Assembly: GCA_011526585.1 (NCBI GenBank)
Contig: WYBB01000120.1
Coordinates: 1 to 37,414 of the forward strand
Source of the DNA: Deltaproteobacteria bacterium
GTDB lineage: Bacteria > Myxococcota_A > UBA9042 > PHBI01
Direction: 5' to 3'
Length of the DNA stretch: 37,414 bases
A program made the position numbers and the translations under genes. Of the stretch, positions 21,672 to 28,200 are shown piece by piece (the first letter of the stretch is position 1; each line of letters opens with the position of its first letter). A model generated the notes under the pieces. It was not told the DNA's origin. It worked only from the letters and a program-made list of their open reading frames with translations, and did not search any database.

Positions 21672-22349
21672 CTACAACCCTCGAGTTCTCTTGCGTGATG
21701 GCGCGGCCCACGAACAGATCGGGCAGCGCTCGGCCTCGTGCCCGCGGGCCGGGCAGTGCTCGCGCCCGAAGTAGATGATCTGCAGGTGGCGGCGGTGCCA
21801 CTCGTCGACGGGGAAGTGTTTCTTCAGGTCGGCCTCGGTGCGCTCGACGTTCGATCCATCGGACAGCCCCCAGCGCTGCGCGAGGCGGTGGATGTGCGTA
21901 TCGACCGGGAAGGCCGGCACGCCGAAGGCCTGCACCATCACCACCGACGCGGTCTTGTGGCCGACGCCCGGCAGCGCCTCGAGCGCCTCGAAGCTCGCCG
22001 GCACCTCGCCCTCGTGACGCTCGACGAGGAGCCGCGCCATCTCTCGCAGGTGCTTCGCCTTGGTCGGCGCCAGGCCGACCTCGCGGATCAGCGCCTGGAT
22101 CTCGGCGACCTCGAGCGCCGCCATCGCCGCCGGCGTCGGCGCGCGCGCAAAGAGCGCCGGCGTCACCTGGTTGACCTTCTTGTCGGTCGTCTGCGCCGAG
22201 AGCAGGACCGCGCACAAGAAGGTGAACGGGTCCTGGTGGTCGAGCGGGATCGCCGGCAGCGGGTAGAGCTCGTCGAGCAGCGCGCCGATCTTCTTCGCCT
22301 TGTCCGCCTTCTTCACCACACCCCCGCAAGCCGTGCGCGCGAGCGCCAT
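21672..22349 (-). CDS. nth: Endonuclease III (HhH-GPD base excision glycosylase/lyase)
   Basis: A 225-residue DNA glycosylase that removes oxidised pyrimidines and cleaves the abasic site. The helix-hairpin-helix LPGVGHKTA carries catalytic Lys132, and VDTHIHR provides catalytic Asp150. LLSAQTTDKKVN near residue 50-60 is typical of Nth. The C-terminal iron-sulfur loop shows C199-x9-C209-x2-C212; the spacing is unusual and the fourth Cys of E. coli Nth is not visible. Related sequences with CPARGH and CPIC exist in other phyla as I recall, so this may be a subfamily trait. ATG is the only upstream start, with weak ribosome binding; GTG codons at residues 11-12 are alternatives. It is convergent with the kinase gene. 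Confidence 0.92.
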   Translation of the reverse strand: MALARTACGGVVKKADKAKKIGALLDELYPLPAIPLDHQDPFTFLCAVLLSAQTTDKKVNQVTPALFARAPTPAAMAALEVAEIQALIREVGLAPTKAKHLREMARLLVERHEGEVPASFEALEALPGVGHKTASVVMVQAFGVPAFPVDTHIHRLAQRWGLSDGSNVERTEADLKKHFPVDEWHRRHLQIIYFGREHCPARGHEAERCPICSWAAPSRKRTRGL

Positions 22350-22411
22350 CGCGGCGCGTCTTCGCGACGAAGCTACTCGACCGCGCGCGCCCGTGCTACT
22401 GCGTTTCGGCC

Positions 22412-23491
22412 ATGCCGATCGGTGTCGACGGATTCGTTCAGGACCTGTGCTCGCCCCGCCTCGGCGTGGGGACCTCCGATACGCCGAGCGGCCCCGGCGC
22501 CTACGAGCGCCTCTTCGTCGAGCTGCGCGCGCTCGGCGACGATCCGCGCCTCCTCGCGCCGCTCGCCGAGGCCTGGCGCGAGCGCGCCTTCGAGACCGAG
22601 TACGCGCGCCCGCTATTGCTCCTGGCCGCGCTGCGCTATCGCGCGCTCGAGGACGCCGAGCACCCGCTCGCCTTCGAGGTCCTGATGGACGCCGAGGCGC
22701 CCGAGCTCGGCCGCCGCCTCCTCGACGCGCTGGCCGATCGCGCGCTCGTTCCGGTCTTGCGCGAGCGCGCGATCCAGACGAACGAACCCGGGCGGGCCTT
22801 CGCCTGGGGCCTGCCGGCGCTGACGCTCGGCCTGTCGCACCGTGGCTTTCACATCGTCGACCTCGGCGCTTCGGCGGGCCTCAACCTCGTCGTCGATCGC
22901 ACGTCGATCCCCTACCGCTTCGGTCTGAACAAGCTCGCCGGCTTCGACTTCCCCTCGCCCGAGCGCCGGCTCGGCCTCGACCGCGCCCCGATCGACGTCA
23001 CCGATCCGCGCGAGGCGCGCTGGCTCGAGGCCTGCATCTGGCCGGGCCAGCCCGAGCGCCTCGAGCGCTTCAAGGCCTGCCGCAAGGTCTACCAGGACCC
23101 GTGGCGCGGCGATGCGCCGGCCCCGCGCCTGGTGCGCCACGAGCTCGGCGCGGGCGCGACGCGTGAGGCGCTCACCGCGATCGCCGACGACGAGCGCGCG
23201 ACCCTCGTCTACGAGAGCGTCGTGCGGCCCTACCTCGCCCCGGCGGCACGGGCCGCCCACGACGCCGATCTCTGGGGCTTCCTCGCGGCCGGGCGCGAGC
23301 GCCTCTGGGCCGTGCTCGAGCCGTCCGAGATCCCGAGCCCGTCGACGCCGATGACGCTGACCGTGCACCTCGTGCGCGATGGCGAGCGCCACGCCCTGCC
23401 GCTGGCACAGTCGGGCTATCACAGCGCGAGCTGCGTCATCGTGCCCGGTGCCCCGCGGCGCCTGGTCGAGCTCTGGCGCTCCGGCGCATGA
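22412..23491 (+). CDS. DUF2332 family protein, possible Rossmann-type methyltransferase fold
   Basis: A 359-residue cytosolic protein that matches the DUF2332 pattern. Diagnostic words are HIVDLGASAGLNLVVDR (resembling a SAM-binding loop), YRFG, LGLDRAPIDVTDPREARWL, CIWPGQPERLERF, and a later VYESVVRPYL. The family has no established function; the glycine-rich loop suggests a methyltransferase-like fold, which is inference. The gene is divergent from nth with 62 nt between them. A TGCTACTGC stretch 9 nt before the ATG could be an extended -10, again very close to the start. Length fits the family and there is no truncation. Confidence 0.85.
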   Translation: MPIGVDGFVQDLCSPRLGVGTSDTPSGPGAYERLFVELRALGDDPRLLAPLAEAWRERAFETEYARPLLLLAALRYRALEDAEHPLAFEVLMDAEAPELGRRLLDALADRALVPVLRERAIQTNEPGRAFAWGLPALTLGLSHRGFHIVDLGASAGLNLVVDRTSIPYRFGLNKLAGFDFPSPERRLGLDRAPIDVTDPREARWLEACIWPGQPERLERFKACRKVYQDPWRGDAPAPRLVRHELGAGATREALTAIADDERATLVYESVVRPYLAPAARAAHDADLWGFLAAGRERLWAVLEPSEIPSPSTPMTLTVHLVRDGERHALPLAQSGYHSASCVIVPGAPRRLVELWRSGA

Positions 23492-23501
23492 GCGCAATGC
23501 G

Positions 23502-24050
23502 TTGAAACCCATAAGAAAATACCGCATAGCCCCGCTGGCCGTCGCGCTCGCGCTCCTCGCGGCCTGCGGCACCACGCCGCGCGCCTCCGACGCGATCGGT
23601 GCCTGGCAACGCGGACGACGCGCCGCGGCGATCGAGCTCGCGCGCGACGAGGTCGAGCGCTTCCGCGCCGGCAACCGCCTCGACCCGGCCGAGGTCGACC
23701 AGGCGCTCGCGCAACTCGATCGCGTGCTCGCCGATGAGACGCCGATCCCGCTGCCCGGTCCGCCGCCGCCGGGGCTGCCCGACGATCCGAGCGCGCCGGG
23801 CCCGAGCCTCGACCACGGCCTGCGGCAAGACCTCGCCTCGACCGGCGCCACCCGCGTGCTGCGCGCCCTGCGCGTGGTCGAGCGCCTCGCGCTCAAGCGC
23901 TTTTCGCGCGAGCTCTTCGCGATCGTCTGGCGCCGCGATCCCTACGTCGCCGACGGCGTGCTGCTCGACGAGGTCCCGACCGCGCTGCGCTCGGTCACCG
24001 TCAAGACGGCGGCGCTGCGCGCGCTCGAGACCTTGGCCCGCACACCTTGA
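23502..24050 (+). CDS. Small lipoprotein, function unknown
   Basis: A 182-residue lipoprotein. The start is probably TTG, 10 nt after the DUF2332 stop; no ATG or GTG is available in frame before the signal peptide. The signal region KPIRKYRIAPLAVALALL ends in lipobox LAAC, followed by a short helical part (AWQRGRRAAAIELARDEVE), a Pro-rich stretch (about 80-105) and a helical C-terminus. There are no known domains. The 5' end reads as translationally coupled to DUF2332. After it come about 18 nt and then a decayed coding region. The protein probably faces the periplasm at a membrane. The identity of the start codon is the weakest point. Confidence 0.65.
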   Translation: MKPIRKYRIAPLAVALALLAACGTTPRASDAIGAWQRGRRAAAIELARDEVERFRAGNRLDPAEVDQALAQLDRVLADETPIPLPGPPPPGLPDDPSAPGPSLDHGLRQDLASTGATRVLRALRVVERLALKRFSRELFAIVWRRDPYVADGVLLDEVPTALRSVTVKTAALRALETLARTP

Positions 24051-24067
24051 GCGCTGTCTCGCTGTGA

Positions 24068-24425
24068 CGCCTGCGCGTCGCCAGCGCGGTGGTCGAAGAC
24101 GGCGTCGCGCCGTTCGTCGTCGACCGCCTGCCCGACCTGATCGGCGCCCAGGTCGAGCCCGCCGCGAGCGGACCCCGGTCAGCAGATCGAGATCCACTCG
24201 TTGAGCTTCGGCAGCAGCACCGCGACCTTCGATGACGGCCAGAGCTTCACCTACGATCGGATCGAGGTCCGCACCTCGCGCGAGGTCGGCCACGCCCTCG
24301 GGATCCACCACACCCTCGGCCACCAGACCGTCGGCGTGAGCGGGCTCAGCGCGATCGAGGTCGACGTCGGACCCGCCCCGTACCAGGGGTACATCAAGAT
24401 CAAGAAGCTCAACTCCGGGGGCTGA
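24068..24425 (+). pseudogene. Frameshifted fragment of a secreted-type protein gene
   Basis: Two coding-looking stretches lie in different frames. The first reads LRVASAVVEDGVAPFVVDRL then PDLIGAQVEPAASG with no start and a stop just before it. The second, one frame over, reads QQIEIHSLSFGSSTATFDDG and runs to a stop after YIKIKKLNSGG. Joined by a single indel near 24170-24185 they would give one beta-rich C-terminal part of about 118 residues. The second could start at a TTG by itself, but no ribosome site supports it. I read it as a decayed 3' remnant; a sequencing error is the alternative. Confidence 0.45.
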
Positions 24426-24522
24426 TCCCGGCAAGCGGGCGGCGGCGATCCCGCGCGGGACGAGACCGCGACGGGTCGTCGCCCGGACCGCCTCCAAGCT
24501 CCGGCGCGGGCGCGGGATCTCA

Positions 24523-24531
24523 TGCTATACT
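24523..24531 (+). promoter_or_regulatory. Extended -10 placed for a leaderless transcript
   Basis: TGC followed by TATACT, a near-consensus extended -10, ends 6 nt before a GTG codon that heads the nucleotidyltransferase frame. No Shine-Dalgarno sequence or clear -35 is seen. The spacing is identical to that at the first nucleotidyltransferase locus (TGCTAGACT, 6 nt, GTG). Confidence 0.5.
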
Positions 24532-24537
24532 GTGCAT

Positions 24538-24990
24538 GTGCTCGATCTCTACCAGGAGGCGATGGCGCTCTTCGCGGCGCTCGAGGAGGAGGGCGTGGCC
24601 TACGCGCTGTGCGGCGCGCTCGCGTTGGCCGTGCATGGAGCGCCGCGCGCCACGACCGACATCGATCTCCTTGCCGAGGCCCCATCGGTCCCGCGGATCA
24701 TCGCGATCGCCAAACGCCTGGGGTTCGTCTTCGGGGCGGCGCCGATGGGATTTCGCGACGGCATCACCGTGCATCGCTGGTCCAAGATCGTCGAGGGCGA
24801 GGTCCTGACCCTCGACGTGCTCGAGCTCGCACCGGGTTATGAGCCGATCTGGCACGGACGGATTCGCGCCTCGCTCGGCGCGCACGATCTCTCGGTCGTG
24901 TCGCGAGAGGGCCTCATCCAGATGAAGCTCTGGGCGGCGCGCCCCCAGGACATCGCCGACGTCGAACGCTTGCGCGAGGCCGACCGATGA
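24538..24990 (+). CDS. MNT-like nucleotidyltransferase, second locus
   Basis: A 150-residue Pol-beta-fold nucleotidyltransferase. CGALALAVHG (about 25-34) is the nucleotide-binding loop, and the metal-binding pair is D41-I-D43 in TTDIDLLAE. The C-terminal segment VVSREGLIQMKLWAARPQD followed by IADVERL is usual for AbiEii-like/DUF6036 proteins. The second of two in-frame GTG codons was chosen because it lies 6 nt after a TATACT -10, consistent with a leaderless start. The stop overlaps the next start by ATGA, so the two genes form a tight pair. Sequence similarity to the first locus is limited to the fold motifs. The substrate is unknown; a role in a toxin-antitoxin-like module is inferred. 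Confidence 0.78.
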   Translation: MLDLYQEAMALFAALEEEGVAYALCGALALAVHGAPRATTDIDLLAEAPSVPRIIAIAKRLGFVFGAAPMGFRDGITVHRWSKIVEGEVLTLDVLELAPGYEPIWHGRIRASLGAHDLSVVSREGLIQMKLWAARPQDIADVERLREADR

Positions 24991-25214
24991 GCGTGGACAT
25001 GCGCCCGGACGCGATCCGCGCCCGCCTCCAGGCCGCGCGTCCACCCGATCTGCGTCCGGAGAACCGGCTCCACCACAAGGTCGACATGTCGCCGGCCGGG
25101 ATCCGCATGCGCCTCGAGCAGGTGAGCCGGATCCTGCGGCTGTGCCGTGCGCTCGGACACGCGCACATCCGCGCGAGCGATGACCACGGCGATCATGGGC
25201 CGCGCGCGCGATGA
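24987..25214 (+). CDS. Small partner protein of the nucleotidyltransferase
   Basis: A 75-residue protein whose ATG overlaps the upstream stop by 4 nt. It seems to contain an internal duplication: RPDAIRARLQAARPPDLRP resembles SPAGIRMRLEQVSRILRLC, joined by ENRLHHKVDM. I recall that small proteins of this pattern (a twofold P-x-A/G-I-x-x-R-L motif ending in RLCRAL) regularly follow such nucleotidyltransferases, though I cannot check this here. The last 15 residues (HIRASDDHGDHGPRAR) look unstructured. It is probably a binding partner or antitoxin-like protein of the upstream enzyme; no direct evidence exists in the sequence. Confidence 0.65.
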   Translation: MSVDMRPDAIRARLQAARPPDLRPENRLHHKVDMSPAGIRMRLEQVSRILRLCRALGHAHIRASDDHGDHGPRAR

Positions 25215-25296
25215 CCCGACAGCGTTGGGAACGACGATGGCCAAGAGGAGCCGTGCCCTCCACGAGGCTGCGGCGCATGACGTGCAGGAGAGACGG

Positions 25297-26172
25297 ATGA
25301 AGGTCCTCGTCGCGGGTGCGACCGGCATGCTCGGGCGCGAGGTCGTCAAGGGGTTGATGGCGGAGGGCGCCGAGGTGCGTGTGCTCACGCGCGACGCCGA
25401 GCGAGCCGCGGGGCTCGGTGCGGCCGAGATCCGCGTGGGCGACGCGCGCAAGCGCACACGCATCGAGGGGATCTGCGACGGTGTCGACGCGGTCTTCTCG
25501 TGCCTGGGGGCGTCGGTCGCGCTCAGGCCGAGCGCCGGCTGGCGCGGCTATGGCGCGGTCGACGTGCCGGCCAACCTGAACCTCCTCGATGTCGCACGCC
25601 GCGCCGGCGTCGGCCGCTTCGTCTACGTGTCGGCCTTCGTCGTGCCGGAGACGATCGGGCTCGCCTACTTCGCCGCGCACGAGGAGGTCGCCCGCGCGGT
25701 CCTCGCCGGCGAGGGTGGCCACGTGCTGAGACCGACCGCCTTCTTTTCGGCGCTCACGCCCTACCTCGACATGGCGCGCCGTGGTCCGGTGCCGATCTTC
25801 GGCGACGGCCGCGCGCGCTCGAACCCGATCGACGATCGCGATCTGGCGGCGGTCGCGGTGGCGACGACGCTGCGCGGCGGACCGCGCGAGCAGTCGCTGG
25901 GCGGCGCCGAGGTCCTCTCGCGCGAGGAGATCGCCGGCCTCGCCTGCGACGTCGTCGGTCGACCTCGCCGCTTCAGACGGGTCGCGCCGTGGATCGCGCG
26001 CGCGGGCGCGACGATGCTGCGGCCGCTGCATCCGCGGATGTCGCAGCTCGTACGCTTCGCGACCGAGGTCTCACTGCGCGATCTGGTGGCCCCGCAGGTC
26101 GGCACGCGGACGCTGCGCGATGGGTTCGAGGAGGCGGCGCGTCGTCGGCAGGCGGACGGGCGGACGGCGTGA
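25297..26172 (+). CDS. Atypical NAD(P)-binding SDR/NmrA-like protein
   Basis: A 291-residue Rossmann-fold protein. The dinucleotide-binding loop GATGMLG is at 7-13, followed by EVRVLTRD and a later AVFSCLGASV, and it ends with helices similar to other NmrA/NAD(P)H-binding proteins. The catalytic Tyr-x3-Lys of classical SDRs is not evident (VYVSAFVVPETIG in its place), so it is an atypical SDR and may be a binding or isomerase-type protein rather than an oxidoreductase. AGGAG lies 7 nt before the ATG; longer in-frame starts run back into the small partner gene and lack ribosome sites. Its 3' end overlaps a possible small minus-strand gene. The substrate is unknown. Confidence 0.85.
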   Translation: MKVLVAGATGMLGREVVKGLMAEGAEVRVLTRDAERAAGLGAAEIRVGDARKRTRIEGICDGVDAVFSCLGASVALRPSAGWRGYGAVDVPANLNLLDVARRAGVGRFVYVSAFVVPETIGLAYFAAHEEVARAVLAGEGGHVLRPTAFFSALTPYLDMARRGPVPIFGDGRARSNPIDDRDLAAVAVATTLRGGPREQSLGGAEVLSREEIAGLACDVVGRPRRFRRVAPWIARAGATMLRPLHPRMSQLVRFATEVSLRDLVAPQVGTRTLRDGFEEAARRRQADGRTA

Positions 26173-26295
26173 GCGCGCGCGCGTCGCGAGGTGGCGCAGG
26201 ACGCCGTAGGCCATGATCCCGATCGCGACGACGAGGCTGACGGTGGAGTCACCCTCGGAGGAGGCGAAGACGGGAGCAGCAGCGGCGACGATCAC
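26071..26295 (-). CDS. Possible small membrane protein, antisense overlap with SDR gene end
   Basis: A 74-residue candidate starting at GTG with a perfect AGGAGG 7 nt upstream (another GTG two codons earlier sits too close to it). The N-terminus is hydrophobic (IVAAAAPVFASSEGD, signal-like) and a second hydrophobic stretch (TVSLVVAIGIMAYGVLRHL) could be a membrane helix. The remainder is Arg/Pro-rich and overlaps the 3' 102 bp of the SDR gene on the other strand, so only the first half may be meaningful. The strong ribosome site and hydrophobic pattern argue for a gene; the antisense tail argues against. No family is recognised. Confidence 0.4.
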   Translation of the reverse strand: MIVAAAAPVFASSEGDSTVSLVVAIGIMAYGVLRHLATRARSRRPPVRLPTTRRLLEPIAQRPRADLRGHQIAQ

Positions 26296-26485
26296 GCTCA
26301 CGCCTCCTCCATCGGGAGGTCGCGCGCAAGACTTGACCAGAAAGTGAAATCGCCGCGCGAGGGAGCGGCCGCGGTTACAGGAAGGGCGGGCGGGCGGAGG
26401 TGTCGCTCAAGTTCGGCGCCGGAGCGACCGTTGAAGACGGTGTGCCCTGGTCCCACGGTGCACGCCAGCCCCTAGCGGAGTCATC

Positions 26486-27355
26486 ATGAAGTCGATCCTG
26501 ATCGGGCTCCTCGCCGCGACGCCCCTCTTCGTCTCGACGCCCGGCCACGCCCAGGGCCTGCAGCAGGAGGCCCCCGACTCCGCGGCGGTGCAGGCCGAGG
26601 GCTGGTTCAACACCGGCATCCAGATGTTGCGCGAGGGCAAATTCCGAAATGCCGTCGCATATTTCGAGAAGGCGCTGCCGATCAAGCGCAACACCTCGGA
26701 CATCTTCTACAATCTGGTGCAGGCCACGCGCAAGACCGAGCAGTGGGACCGGCTCGTGCTCTATGCGCAGGGCTTCCTCTTCCGCGAGCGCGACACCAGG
26801 GACGCGACCGCGATCCGCCGCCTCATGGAGCAGACCTTCGATCTGCTCGCCGGCTGGCGACGTCATCCTTCGATCGTGCGCTTCGACCTCGCCCCCTCCG
26901 GCACCGAGGTCATGGTCAACGGCGTGCCGCTCGTCGCCGGCCAGGGCGAGATCCGCCTGATGCCGGGCAAGTACGTCGTCTCGGCCGAGCGCACCGACTT
27001 CGTGACCTGGAGCGAGACGATCGAGGTGAAGGCGGGAGACGCCGAGCGCACGCTCTCGGCGACGCTCGTCGAACGCATCTATCGCAGCAAGGTCAGCGTG
27101 AAGACCACGCCGGCCGAAGGCGTGCAGGTCTACGTCGACGACCAGCTCGTCGGCGTGACCCCGATCGACGACGTCGAGCTCGACACCGGGCGCCGCTACC
27201 TCTTCCGCTTCGAGAAGGACGGCTACGAGACGTGGGTGCGCTACGTCTCGCCCAGGAAGGACGAGGTCCATCAGCTCGCGCCCAAGCTCGAGCGTGCGCT
27301 CACCGCGCGCGAGACGCGCGACGACCCCGCCCAGCGCGGCATGCGCTATCCGTGA
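26486..27355 (+). CDS. Periplasmic TPR and double-PEGA domain protein
   Basis: A 289-residue exported protein. A Sec signal peptide (MKSILIGLLAATPLFVSTPG, cleaved near GHAQ) precedes a TPR segment (about 34-110; WFNTGIQMLREGKFRNAVAY). Two PEGA beta-sandwich domains follow, about 130-195 (GTEVMVNGVPL, IRLMPGKYVVSAER) and 200-268 (GVQVYVDDQLVGVTPI, VELDTGRRYLFRFEKDGYE). PEGA proteins in this kind of bacterium usually act in the envelope, binding other proteins or surface polymers; the exact role is open. CGGAG lies 7 nt before the ATG, and a weak TTGAAG-17-CACGGT promoter may precede it. It ends 12 nt from the convergent cbb3 cluster. Confidence 0.85.
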   Translation: MKSILIGLLAATPLFVSTPGHAQGLQQEAPDSAAVQAEGWFNTGIQMLREGKFRNAVAYFEKALPIKRNTSDIFYNLVQATRKTEQWDRLVLYAQGFLFRERDTRDATAIRRLMEQTFDLLAGWRRHPSIVRFDLAPSGTEVMVNGVPLVAGQGEIRLMPGKYVVSAERTDFVTWSETIEVKAGDAERTLSATLVERIYRSKVSVKTTPAEGVQVYVDDQLVGVTPIDDVELDTGRRYLFRFEKDGYETWVRYVSPRKDEVHQLAPKLERALTARETRDDPAQRGMRYP

Positions 27356-27367
27356 ACGCGGCGCGCG

Positions 27368-28126
27368 CTACCAGAGCATCACGGTGAACTCGCCCAGCGC
27401 CACGTGCGCGTGAGGCGTCACACCGAGGCCGGCGAGACCGACCATGATGAGCCAGGTCGCCGAGACCGCCATCAGGATCCGCGGCAGCACCGCGAGCCCG
27501 CGCCGCGGCACGAGCCGCGGTAGGAGCGTCACGCCGAGCAGCATCGGCGTCGTCATCGCGACCAGGAGCGCCATCACCAGCGCACCGTCGAAGACCGACG
27601 CGGTCGTCGCCGCGAGCCCCAGCGCCCAGAAGACGATCATGCACGGCAGAAAGCCCATCGCCGCGCCGAGGAGCCAGGTGCCGCCGAGGCTTTCGGTCAG
27701 GCGCAGCGGCTGGAGCCGGGTGGCGAGCCGCCCGAGGAGGCCGGGCTCCGGCTCGGTCCGCGCGTTCAGCGCAGGGCGTGCCTCCAACGAGGTGCGCACG
27801 CGCAGCGGACGCGCACGCTTGGGCAGGAGCTTCATGATCAGGCTCGCGAGCACGAGCGCGCCGAAGACGAGCGCCATCACCGCGCCCGCGGGCTCGATCG
27901 CCTTGGTCAGGCCGCGGCCGGCCAGGCCGGCGATCGCGCCGAGCGTCATCAGGGTCGTCATGCGCCCGAGCTGGTAGACGACGATCCCGAGCGCGCCACG
28001 CACGACCGTGCGCCCGCGCGCGGCGCCGGCGACGTCGAAGCCGATCACCAGCGGGCCGCACATGCCGGCGCAGTGGAAGGTGATCCACAGGAGCCCGACC
28101 GAGAGCAGCTGGGCGTAGGCGTTCAC
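27368..28126 (-). CDS. SafE/DsbD-like membrane protein of the cbb3 cluster
   Basis: A 252-residue polytopic membrane protein of the sulfite exporter TauE/SafE-DsbD_2 type. The first helix carries H18-C19-x3-C23 (ITFHCAGMCGPL) and a later helix has GFLPCMIVFWAL, cysteines that in relatives bind or pass copper or electrons. About six helices are visible. Proteins of this family commonly close cco/fix operons and are thought to help copper delivery or cytochrome maturation, so that role is inferred here. The GTG start overlaps the stop of the upstream 25-codon gene (GTGA), and this is the last gene of the operon. Its stop lies 12 nt from the convergent PEGA gene. Confidence 0.82.
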   Translation of the reverse strand: MNAYAQLLSVGLLWITFHCAGMCGPLVIGFDVAGAARGRTVVRGALGIVVYQLGRMTTLMTLGAIAGLAGRGLTKAIEPAGAVMALVFGALVLASLIMKLLPKRARPLRVRTSLEARPALNARTEPEPGLLGRLATRLQPLRLTESLGGTWLLGAAMGFLPCMIVFWALGLAATTASVFDGALVMALLVAMTTPMLLGVTLLPRLVPRRGLAVLPRILMAVSATWLIMVGLAGLGVTPHAHVALGEFTVMLW

Positions 28127-28200
28127 TGCGACGCGATCACCAGGACGGCGATGTCGAGCGCCAGGAAGAGCGCGATGGCGGTGATGATCCAGGCCTTCAC
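28123..28200 (-). CDS. 25-residue membrane peptide inside the cbb3 operon
   Basis: A tiny gene of 25 codons plus stop, starting at GTG. The product is one hydrophobic helix (KAWIITAIALFLALDIAVLV) with a short polar end. Both junctions are 4-nt GTGA overlaps: the ccoG stop lies in its start codon and its own stop lies in the start of the SafE-like gene. Such tight packing on both sides strongly suggests that it is translated. It occupies the place where ccoH/fixH is expected after ccoG, so it may be a reduced FixH-like membrane anchor; the sequence is too short to prove that. It is too short to be detected by most gene finders. Confidence 0.65.
   Translation of the reverse strand: MKAWIITAIALFLALDIAVLVIASQ

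Noticed and set aside
24270..24330. Matrixin-like zinc motif (REVGHALGIHH) in the decayed fragment
   Set aside because: The first His is Arg, the frame is short and broken, and the rest does not look like a metalloprotease.
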